NCBI GenBank assembly: GCA_964561605.1
Contig: CAZLQD010000005.1
Location: forward strand, 211,299 to 275,298
DNA: 64,000 bases
Direction of reading: 5' to 3'
Source: JALUZX01 sp964561605
GTDB lineage: Bacteria; Planctomycetota; UBA1135; JALUZX01
Of this stretch, positions 42,898 to 51,216 are shown in pieces. Position 1 is the stretch's first letter. Each line of letters begins with the position of its first letter. The notes beneath the pieces are model-generated. The model did no database searches, was not told the DNA's origin, and was given only the letters and a program-made list of their open reading frames with translations. Made by a program: the position numbers and the translations under genes.

Positions 42898-45800
42898 ATG
42901 AGAAGCAGGTCCCCATCCGACCGGGGGAAGGCCCACCGCCTCTTGCCGGTCCTCTTCTTCTTCTCCGGCACGGCCGGGCTGATCTACGAAGTGCTCTGGC
43001 GGGAGGACCTGGCCCTCTTCTTCGGCCGGTCCTGGCCGGCCACGGCCATGGTGGTGGCCGTCTTCATGGCCGGCCTGGCCCTGGGGGCCCGCCTGGCCGG
43101 GAACTTCGCCGACAGGCTCAAGTCCCCCTTGCTGGCCTACAGCTTCCTCGAAACCGGCCTGGGCGTCCTGGCCCTCCTGGCCCCGGTGATTCTCCAGGCC
43201 CTTCATCCTCTTTATAAGAGCGCCTGGCAGAGCCTGGGGCCCGGCCCGGCTCTCTGGGCCGTCCAGGTTGGAATCGCCGCGGCCTCCCTCCTTCCTCCCA
43301 CGATCCTCATGGGAGCAACCCTTCCCGTCCTCTCCCGCTTCGCCGCGGCAGGCTCCTTCGGGAAAGAACTCCCCCTCCTCTACGGCGCCAACACCCTGGG
43401 GGCCGCAGGGGGAGCCCTGGCGGCGGTCTTCCTCTTCCTCCCCCTCCTGGGGCGGTCGGCCTCCCTCCTGGCCGCCGTGACCCTCACCATGGTGGTGGCC
43501 TTCCTGGCGGCCCGGCTGGCCGGCAAAGGGCCTCTCCCCCTCCCGTCCCGGGCGGGAAAGGCCCCCTCTTCCGCCCTTTCCCCGGAAGCCGCCCCCGCTG
43601 GAGAGAGACCGGCCGGCTCCGTCCTTCTCCTTCCGGCCCTCCTGGCCTTCTCCACAGGTGCGGCCACCCTCTCCCTGGAAGTCCTGTGGACCCACTCCCT
43701 GGCCCTGACCCTGGGCTCCACGGTCTACGCCTTCGGCCTCATGCTTGGGGGCTTCCTCATGGGGCTGGGCCTGGCATCCCTCCTTTGTTCCCGCTGGACC
43801 CGAAAGAGGCGGGATCCCTGGACGCCCGTCTACCTCTCCTTCTCGGCGGGAGGGTTCCTGGTCCTCCTCCTGACCCCCTTCCTGGGCTGGGTGCCCTGGG
43901 CCTCGGCCTTCCTGGTGGAGAACTTCTCCGCCGACTTCACCCTCTTCACCCTGGGGAGACTCCTGGTGGTCCTCTTCTCCATGGGATTGCCCGCCCTCCT
44001 CCTGGGCCTGGCCCTTCCGGCCCTCCTCGTGGCGGGCTCCCCCGAAGGAGGGGAAGGGAGGGGAACGGGGATCATCTACGGCGCCAACGCCCTGGGAGCC
44101 GTGGCGGGTCCCCTCCTGGCGGGATACTTCCTCCTGCCCGGACTGGGAACCAGGCGGAGCATCCTTCTCGTCGGGGCCTTCCTCCTCCTGGCCGGCCTCC
44201 TGGCGGCCCTGGCGAGGAGGGACCAGCGGGCCATCTTCCCCGCCGGGGCCGCCCTGGCGGGAGGGATCCTCCTGGCTCTCCTCCAGCCGGCCTGGAACCC
44301 GATCCTCACCACCTCGGGATTCCATCTCTACACCCTCCTGGACCAACAGGAGGGCCTGGGGCGCTCCCTCTCCCGCAGAAAGCTCCTCTACCTGGGGGAG
44401 GGGGCCACGGGGACCGTGGCGGTCTTCGACTTCGACGTAGACGGGGAAACCAGGAGAACCTATTCGATGAACGGGAAGTTCGAGGGTTCCACGAACCCTC
44501 ACGACATGTTCACCCAGACCAGGGTGGCCGAACTCCCCCTGGCCATCTGCCCGAGGGAGCCCAAGGAGGTCTTCCTCCTGGGCCTGGGGACGGGGGTGAG
44601 CCTGGCCTCCGCCCTGAGATATCCGGTAAACCGGGTCGATGTCTGCGAGATCTCCCCCCAGGTCGCGGAGGCCGCCCGGAAGTGGTTCGCTCCCTTCAAC
44701 GCCGGGTGCCTGAAGGATCCCAGGGCGCACCTGGAGATCGAAGACGGCCGCAAGTGGCTCTCCCTGTCGGACCGCAAATGGGACGTGGTGGTCTCCGAGC
44801 CGTCCAATCCCTGGATGGCGGGGGTCGACAGCCTCTTCACCCTGGAGGCCTTCCGGAACATGCGGGACCACACACGGCCGGGAGGGCTGGTCTGCCAGTG
44901 GGTCCAGGCCTACCTGCTGGACGAGACGGCCTTCCTCACGGTCCTGAGAACCTGGCTCCAGGTCTTCCCCGACTCCATGGCCTTCCTCTCCCACCTGGAG
45001 ACGACGGACCTCTTCCTGGTGGGCCGGGTCGGCGGAAAGGGGGAGTGGAAGCTCCGGGCCTCCTCCATCCGGGAGCGCCTGGCCTCGAGGAAACCATATC
45101 CCTTCGGAGAAAAATACGCCCCCACATCCCTGGTGGACCTTCTCCACTCCTTCCTGGCGGGCCCCGAAAGGCTCCGCACCTGGCCCGGTCCGGGTCCCCT
45201 CCACAGGGACGACCGTCCCCTCCTGCGCTTCCAGGCCCCAAAGGACCTCTACAAGGACGACGCGAGCCTCCAGTCCTGGAAGACCCCGGGCCGGGCCCTC
45301 CAGCCGGTCATCCCCTTCGTGGAAGACCTGACCCCGGAGGAAGAGAAGGCCCTGGCGGCGAACTACTCCTTCCTGCTCCTCCGGCTGAGCCTGGAGAGCC
45401 ACGAACCGGAAGAGCCCTACCTCCCGGCCCGGGTGGTCAGGGCCCTGGTGAGGAGGTTCCAGGACTTCCTCAAGACCCCCTGGGGAGAGCGGTGCTGGAT
45501 CGCCTGGTGGCTCCTGGGGAAGTACTACCGCTACGCCCCCCTCAGGGACGACCGGGACCGGGCGGGGAGGCTCGCCCCGGGCTATCCCCGGGACAAGGCG
45601 ATCTACGCCTTCTCCCGGGCGGCCGAACTCGAGCCGGACCATCCCGAGCCCCACCTGGACCTGGCCCGGACCTTGGAAAGAGGGTGGGACGGCCGGATCG
45701 GCGGGCCCGGTTCGGACCCGGAGAAGGCCCTGGAAGAGGCCCGGAAGGCCCTTTCCCTGGCGCCGGAGAACGAGAATGCCCTCCTACTCTCGGGGAGGCT

Positions 45801-45948
45801 GCTCTTCGCCGTGGGAAAAGGGGGGGAAGCCGAGGAAATAGTGCAAGCCTTCCTTCGAAAGCACCCGAACAACAAGAAGGCCCGAACCTTCCTGGAGGTC
45901 CTCCGGGAGAGCATGGGCCGCAACCAGCCCCGGAAAGAAGAAAAATGA
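42898..45948 (+). CDS. Fused MFS-like / spermidine-synthase-like membrane protein with TPR tail
   Basis: 1016 aa. Residues 10-520 hold about 14 membrane helices in two related halves (FSGTAGLIYEVLWREDLALFFG early, and FSTGAATLSLEVLWTHSLALTLGSTVYAFGLML later), as in the widespread fused MFS/spermidine-synthase proteins. Residues 520-740 are a spermidine-synthase-like Rossmann domain (EGATGTVAVFDFDVDGETRRTYSMNGKFEGST, VFLLGLGTGVSLASALRYPVNRVDVCEISPQVAEAA, VVVSEPSNPWMAGVDSLFTLEAF). The C-terminal 250 residues are TPR-like (EKALEEARKALSLAPENENALLLSGRLLF). The catalytic asparates for polyamine binding cannot be verified, so true aminopropyltransfer is doubtful; transport or a different methyltransferase-like role is possible. 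Followed 100 bp later by sppA. Confidence 0.8.
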   Translation: MRSRSPSDRGKAHRLLPVLFFFSGTAGLIYEVLWREDLALFFGRSWPATAMVVAVFMAGLALGARLAGNFADRLKSPLLAYSFLETGLGVLALLAPVILQALHPLYKSAWQSLGPGPALWAVQVGIAAASLLPPTILMGATLPVLSRFAAAGSFGKELPLLYGANTLGAAGGALAAVFLFLPLLGRSASLLAAVTLTMVVAFLAARLAGKGPLPLPSRAGKAPSSALSPEAAPAGERPAGSVLLLPALLAFSTGAATLSLEVLWTHSLALTLGSTVYAFGLMLGGFLMGLGLASLLCSRWTRKRRDPWTPVYLSFSAGGFLVLLLTPFLGWVPWASAFLVENFSADFTLFTLGRLLVVLFSMGLPALLLGLALPALLVAGSPEGGEGRGTGIIYGANALGAVAGPLLAGYFLLPGLGTRRSILLVGAFLLLAGLLAALARRDQRAIFPAGAALAGGILLALLQPAWNPILTTSGFHLYTLLDQQEGLGRSLSRRKLLYLGEGATGTVAVFDFDVDGETRRTYSMNGKFEGSTNPHDMFTQTRVAELPLAICPREPKEVFLLGLGTGVSLASALRYPVNRVDVCEISPQVAEAARKWFAPFNAGCLKDPRAHLEIEDGRKWLSLSDRKWDVVVSEPSNPWMAGVDSLFTLEAFRNMRDHTRPGGLVCQWVQAYLLDETAFLTVLRTWLQVFPDSMAFLSHLETTDLFLVGRVGGKGEWKLRASSIRERLASRKPYPFGEKYAPTSLVDLLHSFLAGPERLRTWPGPGPLHRDDRPLLRFQAPKDLYKDDASLQSWKTPGRALQPVIPFVEDLTPEEEKALAANYSFLLLRLSLESHEPEEPYLPARVVRALVRRFQDFLKTPWGERCWIAWWLLGKYYRYAPLRDDRDRAGRLAPGYPRDKAIYAFSRAAELEPDHPEPHLDLARTLERGWDGRIGGPGSDPEKALEEARKALSLAPENENALLLSGRLLFAVGKGGEAEEIVQAFLRKHPNNKKARTFLEVLRESMGRNQPRKEEK

Positions 45949-46048
45949 CCCCCCCGCCCCTCCGGGACGAGGGGAGACCCCGGACCTCCCGGGGGACGAT
46001 CGGACTACTGGAGAAGGATCTTTTTTCTCAAGGAGACAGGAAAGAACC

Positions 46049-47872
46049 ATGAACGGCACCCCCCTCTCTCTCACCAGGACCGGCCTGCTTGCCGGTGCAG
46101 GCCTCTTCCTTCTCACCCTGGCCGCCCTTCCCGCCCCGGCCCAGGAGAAGAAGGCCGCCGCCAAGCCCAACCTCTACTACCTCAAGCTGGCCGGCCCCTA
46201 CGCCGACCTTCCCGAGTCGGGCTTCGACCTGACCTCCCTGCTCGGAGGAGGAATGGACAAGCCCAAGGGCTTCTTCGACCTTCTCTCCAAGCTCGAAGAG
46301 TGCGCCCGGGACGGGAAAGAGGGATGGGTCCTGGTGGATCTCTCCTCGCCGAGCCTTTCCCTCAACATGGCCCAGCTCGACGAGCTGGAACGGGTCTTCG
46401 GAAAAATCCGGGCCGGCGGCAAGAAGACCGCCGCCTGGCTCACCGCCGCCGGGACCATCCAGTACCAGGTGGCCTGCATGTGCGACAAGATCCTCATGGC
46501 CGACATGGGGCTCCTTGACTTCAAGGCCCCCTCCATGGAGGTCCTCTTCTACAAGGACGTCCTGAACCTCCTGGGGATCGAGGCCGTGGCCGTTCGTTGC
46601 GGGGAATTCAAAGGGGCCGTCGAGCCTTTCGTCCGCTCCTCCATGAGCGCCCACCTGAAGGCCCACTACAAGGCCATGCTGGCCTCCATCAACGAGGACC
46701 TGGTGCGGCGTGTCTCCAAGGCCCGGAAACTCCCCTGGGACAAGGTCCGCAAGCTCCAGGCCCGGCGGGTCTTCCGGGCCCCCCAGGCCCTGGCCGCAGG
46801 CCTGGTGGACCAGCTCACCTCCTGGAACGACGCCCTTGCGGCCTTCAAGCGTTCCCGGCCCGAGGATTTCCACGTGAAGACCCTCGCCCTTAAAAAGAAG
46901 ACCCTGGACTTCTCCAATCCCTTCACCCTCTTCGCCAAGCTCTTCTCGGGCCCCAAGAAGAAGAAGTTCCGCCGGGACACCCTGGTGGTCCTCCAGCTCT
47001 CGGGGACCATCGTGGACGGCGAGAAGGATCAGCCCGGCTCCATCGTGGCGGGCCCCGTGGCCCGGCTGGTATCCCGCCTCGAGAAGAATCCCAAGGTCAA
47101 GGGCGTAGTGGTGCGGATCAACTCCCCGGGAGGCTCGGCCACGGCCAGCGAACGGATCCTCCTGGCCTTGAAAAAACTCGCCCGGACCAAGCCCGTGGTG
47201 ATCTCCATGGGGAGCATGGCCGCTTCGGGCGGTTACTACATCACCTGCATCGGAAGCACCATCTACGCCGAGCCCACGACCATCACGGGTTCCATCGGAG
47301 TCTTCGGGCTCCTGATGAACCTCAGGGCCCTGGTGAACCGGGTGGGACTCCACTTCGAGGAAGTGACCCTGGACGATTCCGCCTCCATGGAATCCCCCTT
47401 CAAGGAGCCCTCCCCGGAATACCTCTCCTTCCTCAAGGAGTTCGTGGACTCCACCTACGACCGTTTCCTCTCCCACGTCACCCTTTCCCGGAGGATCCCC
47501 AGGAAGAGACTCCTGAAGATCGCCGGCGGCCGGGTCTGGAGCGGAGCCCAGGCCCTGGGCCTGGGCCTGGTGGACCGGATCGGCGGAGTGGACGCCGCCC
47601 TGGCGGACCTGGCCGCACGGGCAGGCCTGGAAAAGGGCAAGTACGACGTGGTCTCCCTTCCCACTCCCAGGAATCCCTTGAGTCTCCTGGCCGAGGGGCT
47701 CCAGGCGGAGAGCCTGGCCGAAGGCCTCCCCGGCCCGGTGAAGGCCTTCCTCCTCGGGCGCAGGGACGCCGCGGCGACCCTTCTCAGGATGATCCGGGAA
47801 TCCCTGCGGGGAGGATCCAGGCCCGTGCCGCGGGTCTGGGCCCTGGCCCCCCTGGGGATCCGGGTCCGCTGA
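46049..47872 (+). CDS. sppA: Signal peptide peptidase SppA, 67-kDa type
   Basis: 607 aa, comparable to the long E. coli form. A signal or anchor helix (GLLAGAGLFLLTLAALPAPA, about residues 12-31) precedes two S49 domains. The N-terminal domain carries the catalytic lysine K188 in GEFKGAVEPF, and the C-terminal domain the nucleophile S393 in MGSMAASGGYYI, preceded by RINSPGGSA. This Ser-Lys dyad across domains is the hallmark of long SppA, which clears leftover signal peptides at the inner membrane. Start ATG follows AAGGAGACAGGAAAGAACC. The glycosyltransferase gene follows after 13 bp, so it may be in the same operon. Confidence 0.92.
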   Translation: MNGTPLSLTRTGLLAGAGLFLLTLAALPAPAQEKKAAAKPNLYYLKLAGPYADLPESGFDLTSLLGGGMDKPKGFFDLLSKLEECARDGKEGWVLVDLSSPSLSLNMAQLDELERVFGKIRAGGKKTAAWLTAAGTIQYQVACMCDKILMADMGLLDFKAPSMEVLFYKDVLNLLGIEAVAVRCGEFKGAVEPFVRSSMSAHLKAHYKAMLASINEDLVRRVSKARKLPWDKVRKLQARRVFRAPQALAAGLVDQLTSWNDALAAFKRSRPEDFHVKTLALKKKTLDFSNPFTLFAKLFSGPKKKKFRRDTLVVLQLSGTIVDGEKDQPGSIVAGPVARLVSRLEKNPKVKGVVVRINSPGGSATASERILLALKKLARTKPVVISMGSMAASGGYYITCIGSTIYAEPTTITGSIGVFGLLMNLRALVNRVGLHFEEVTLDDSASMESPFKEPSPEYLSFLKEFVDSTYDRFLSHVTLSRRIPRKRLLKIAGGRVWSGAQALGLGLVDRIGGVDAALADLAARAGLEKGKYDVVSLPTPRNPLSLLAEGLQAESLAEGLPGPVKAFLLGRRDAAATLLRMIRESLRGGSRPVPRVWALAPLGIRVR

Positions 47873-47885
47873 AGCGGGGAGGCCC

Positions 47886-49226
47886 ATGGGGGAATCCCTC
47901 TCCATCCTCCAGGTGAGCCACGGGTTTCCGCCCCGGGAACAAGCCGGGGCGGAACTGTGTTGCTTCTTCCTTTCCAGGGCCCTGGCCCGCCGGGGCCACG
48001 AGGTGGAAGTCTTCGCCAGGGGGAACGACCCCTCCAGGCCCCACGCCTCGATCGAGGAGGAGGAATACGAGGGGATTCCTGTTACACGGATCTACACCGA
48101 TCCGGGACGGGCCAGGTCCATGGAGGAGACCAGGCTCGACCCGGCCGTCCGAGGCCGATTCGAAGAAATCCTGGGGAGAGGATTCCAGGTGGTCCACTTC
48201 CACCATCTCTACGGCCTCTCGGTGGACCTGGTGGAGGCGGCCCGCCGGGCCGGGGCCGTCACGGCCGTCACCCTCCACGACTTCTGGTTCCTCTGCCCCA
48301 GGGGACAGAGGTTCACCCCCCGGGGGAGGCTGTGCAGAGAGATCCGGCCCGGCGCATGTTCACTATGCACGGCGAAGAAGCGGGCCCGCTGGGCCCTGAA
48401 CGCCCTCTCGGCCTCCCTGCGGGAGGGAGCCTGGAAGAATCCCGCCCGGGCCTTCCGGGCCGCCCTCTCCTACCTGGGGGAGAACGCCGGCACGAAGCCC
48501 ATCCAGGCCTGGACGTGGGCCTGCATGTGCGCCTTGAACCTGGCGGACCTCCGCTTCTCTCCCTCCCGGTTCCTGCTGGAGGAATACCAGCGTCACGGTC
48601 TATCCCGGGAGGAGAGCCTGTGGTCCGAGAACGGCCTGGAGTTCCCCTGGGTCCGGGAGCTCGAGAAGCGGGACGGTCCCGCCAGTCCCATCCGGTTCGG
48701 GTTCCTGGGCTCCTTCCTCCATTCCAAGGGAGTGGAGGTGCTCCTCCGGGCCTTCCGGGGCCTTCCCCGGGGTAAGGCGGAACTCCACCTCCACGGGACC
48801 TCCCCCTGGGACGGGGGGGCCTACGAGCGGTCCCTGGAAAAGGCCTTCGGCGGTCCGGGGATCTTCTTCCACGGTCCCTTTCCCCACGAAGAGATCCCCC
48901 GGGTCCTCTCGGCCCTGGATGTCCTCGTGGTTCCCTCCCTTTGGTTCGAGAACGCCCCCCTCACACTGGACGAGGCGGCCCTGGCGGAAATCCCCGTGGT
49001 GGCCTCGGACCTGGGGGGAATGAGGGAAATCACCCTCCGCCGGAAGAACGGCCTTCTCTTCCGGGCGGGGGACCCGGCGGCCCTCCGCCTCGCCCTGGAG
49101 CGCTTCCTGGAAGAAAAAGACCTCTGGGGGCGTCTCAGGCGGCCCGCCCGTCCTGTAAGATCGGCGGGCGACCAGGCCGAAGAGATGGAAGGACACTACA
49201 CAAGGATCCTGGAGTCCCGCCGGTGA
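47886..49226 (+). CDS. Glycosyltransferase family 4
   Basis: 446 aa. GT-B fold: the N-terminal domain opens SILQVSHGFPPREQAGAELCCFFLSRALARRGHEVEVFA, then VVHFHHLYGLSVDLVEAARR; the C-terminal domain contains IRFGFLGSFLHSKGVEVLLRAF and the EX7E-type donor site PSLWFENAPLTLDEA, followed by PVVASDLGGMREI. A cysteine-rich insert (residues 135-165, LCPRG...CREIRPGACSLC) is also present in shorter form in the second GT4 at 49968. Likely a retaining sugar transferase acting on a polysaccharide intermediate in the cytoplasm. The stop overlaps the GTG start of the GT2 gene by 4 bp. Confidence 0.9.
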   Translation: MGESLSILQVSHGFPPREQAGAELCCFFLSRALARRGHEVEVFARGNDPSRPHASIEEEEYEGIPVTRIYTDPGRARSMEETRLDPAVRGRFEEILGRGFQVVHFHHLYGLSVDLVEAARRAGAVTAVTLHDFWFLCPRGQRFTPRGRLCREIRPGACSLCTAKKRARWALNALSASLREGAWKNPARAFRAALSYLGENAGTKPIQAWTWACMCALNLADLRFSPSRFLLEEYQRHGLSREESLWSENGLEFPWVRELEKRDGPASPIRFGFLGSFLHSKGVEVLLRAFRGLPRGKAELHLHGTSPWDGGAYERSLEKAFGGPGIFFHGPFPHEEIPRVLSALDVLVVPSLWFENAPLTLDEAALAEIPVVASDLGGMREITLRRKNGLLFRAGDPAALRLALERFLEEKDLWGRLRRPARPVRSAGDQAEEMEGHYTRILESRR

Positions 49227-49963
49227 ACCAGACCGATCCCCCTCCCCCCACGGGAGAAGAAGGCAGGAGGAAGAGGCCCCTGCTCTCGGTCCTCATGCCC
49301 GTATACAACGAGAAGGACACCATAAGAGAGATCCTCGAGAGGGTGAAGGCCTCTCCCGTGGACAAGGAGATCATCCTGGTGGACGACGGCTCCACCGACG
49401 GGACCCGGGAGATCCTGGCGGAACTGGCCCGGGAGGATCCCGAGCTGAAGGTGATCTTCCAGGACAGGAACCGGGGCAAGGGGGCGGCCGTCCGCAAGGC
49501 CGTCGAACACGCCGCGGGGGAGATCTGCATCGTCCAGGACGCGGACCTCGAATACGATCCGCAGGACTATCCAGCCCTGGTCCGGCCCATCCTGGAGGGA
49601 AGGGCCAACGTGGTCTACGGCTCCCGGCCCCTTTGCAGGGAGAACCACTACCCCCTCGACATCTTCCGGGTCGGGTCCTTCCTGCTCACCTGGCTGGCCA
49701 ACATCCTATATTTCTGCCGCCTCACCGACGAGCCCACCTGCTACAAGGTGTTCCGCACCGACCTCTTGAAATCCCTTCCCTTGAAGTGCGAGGGATTTGA
49801 ATTCTGCCCCGAAGTAACCGCCAAGGTCCGCAAGAGGGGCGAGCGCATCCTGGAAGTCCCCATCCGTTACAGGAAACGGAGCGTGGCCGAGGGAAAGAAG
49901 ATCCGCTGGACCGACGCCGTCGTGGGGGCCTGGACCCTGCTGAAATACAGGTTCAAGGATTGA
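49223..49963 (+). CDS. Glycosyltransferase family 2 (DPM1/polyprenyl-phosphate mannosyltransferase-like)
   Basis: 246 aa. GTG at 49223 overlaps the previous stop as GTGA, indicating coupling. GT-A fold with VLMPVYNEKDTIREILERV, DKEIILVDDGSTDGTREIL, and the metal-binding DAD motif in IVQDADLEYDP, followed by VVYGSRPL. No C-terminal membrane helices beyond one weak segment (FLLTWLANILYF), so it resembles dolichol-phosphate mannose synthase-type enzymes that charge a lipid carrier. Such a product is the donor type used by GT-C enzymes like the one at 25271. Middle gene of a three-GT cluster. Confidence 0.9.
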   Translation: MNQTDPPPPTGEEGRRKRPLLSVLMPVYNEKDTIREILERVKASPVDKEIILVDDGSTDGTREILAELAREDPELKVIFQDRNRGKGAAVRKAVEHAAGEICIVQDADLEYDPQDYPALVRPILEGRANVVYGSRPLCRENHYPLDIFRVGSFLLTWLANILYFCRLTDEPTCYKVFRTDLLKSLPLKCEGFEFCPEVTAKVRKRGERILEVPIRYRKRSVAEGKKIRWTDAVVGAWTLLKYRFKD

Positions 49964-49967
49964 AGGG

Positions 49968-51203
49968 ATGAAGATCCTCTACGTGGTCCACCAGTTCCTG
50001 CCCCGCCACGTGGCGGGCACGGAGATCTACGCCTACCACCTGGCCCGGGCGATGCGGAAGCGGGGACACGACGCCCGGGTCTTCCACGTGGAGTGGAAGG
50101 AGGGAGCCCCCCCCTACGAGCTGGAAGAGAAGGACTACAGGGAGGTGCCCTGCTTCGAGGCCCATCCCGGGGACTGGCCGGAAACCTTCCGGGAGACCTA
50201 CATGAACCCCCGGATGGAGGAGCTCTTCCGAAAGGTCCTGGACACCTTCCGGCCCGACCTGGTGCACATCCAGCACCTGGCCAACCACAGCATGGGCTAC
50301 CTGGACGAGCTGAAAGAGAGAAAGATCCCCGTCGTATACACCCTCCACGAATACCTTCTCATGTGCCCCGGCGGAGGGAGGCTGATCCGGCCCGGCCTGG
50401 AACTCTGTCCCGGGCCGTCCCCGGAGGCCTGCGCCCGGTGCACCCGGGAGGGGGGCCTTCCCCCGCCGGAAAGGGGAAGCTGGGAGGAGGCCGTGGCCCT
50501 CCGGAAGGAGGAGATCACCGCCCGGCTCGCAGGAGTGGACCTCTTCATCTCCCCCTCCCGTTACCTCAAGGGGCGTTTCGTCCGGGCCGGTTGGATCCCG
50601 GAAGAGAAGATCCTCGCCTCGGACAACGGTTTTCCCGTGGAGATCTTCCGGAAGGTTCCCCGCAGGGAGCACTCCTTCTTCCACGTGGGCTACATCGGGA
50701 CCATGGTGGAGCACAAGGGGGTCCACGTGCTGATCGAGGCGTGCCGGGGGATCCGGGAGGAGGGAATCCTTTGCTCCATACACGGGGACCTGGACGTGGT
50801 TCCCGAATACGGCGAGCGGTTGCGGAAGATGGAAAGGCCCGACTGGGTCCGCCTAATGGGTGCCTACGACCACGAGCGGGTGGGGGAGATCCTGGCAGGC
50901 CTGGACGCGGCGGTCGTCCCCTCCCTCTGGGTGGAGAACTCGCCCCTCACCATCCACGAGGCCTTCCTGGCGGGCGTTCCCCTTCTGGTCTCCGACATGG
51001 GAGGAATGGCGGAACTCGTCTCCGAGGGCCGGGGCGGACTCCGGTTCAGGACCGGGGATCCGGCCGACCTGCGGGAGAAGATCCTCCTCCTCGCCCGGGA
51101 CCGGGATCTCCTGGCCAGGCTCAGGGAGACCATCCCTCCCGTGAAGGGCATCGACGAGGACGCCCGGGACATGGAGGCCCGCTACAGGCGGCTGGCTTCC
51201 TGA
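49968..51203 (+). CDS. Glycosyltransferase family 4
   Basis: 411 aa. It opens with MKILYVVHQFLPRHVAGTEIYAYHLARAMRKRGHDARVFHVEW and has the C-terminal donor-binding motif PSLWVENSPLTIHEAFLAGVPLLVSDMGGMAELV, with the EX7E-type pair spaced as in GT4. Start ATG follows the GT2 stop by 4 bp. A cysteine-containing segment (LMCPGGGRLIRPGLELCPGPSPEACARC, residues 120-150) parallels that in the GT4 at 47886, suggesting the two enzymes are paralogues. Acts in the cytoplasm on polysaccharide assembly; sugar specificity is unknown. It converges on the minus-strand gene at 51217 with a 13-bp gap. Confidence 0.9.
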   Translation: MKILYVVHQFLPRHVAGTEIYAYHLARAMRKRGHDARVFHVEWKEGAPPYELEEKDYREVPCFEAHPGDWPETFRETYMNPRMEELFRKVLDTFRPDLVHIQHLANHSMGYLDELKERKIPVVYTLHEYLLMCPGGGRLIRPGLELCPGPSPEACARCTREGGLPPPERGSWEEAVALRKEEITARLAGVDLFISPSRYLKGRFVRAGWIPEEKILASDNGFPVEIFRKVPRREHSFFHVGYIGTMVEHKGVHVLIEACRGIREEGILCSIHGDLDVVPEYGERLRKMERPDWVRLMGAYDHERVGEILAGLDAAVVPSLWVENSPLTIHEAFLAGVPLLVSDMGGMAELVSEGRGGLRFRTGDPADLREKILLLARDRDLLARLRETIPPVKGIDEDARDMEARYRRLAS

Positions 51204-51216
51204 GAGGGGGGCCCGG

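Noticed and set aside
41428..45654. 1408-codon minus-strand frame opposite the MFS/spermidine-synthase gene
   Set aside because: Gly/Glu/Arg-rich noise antisense to a well-supported gene.
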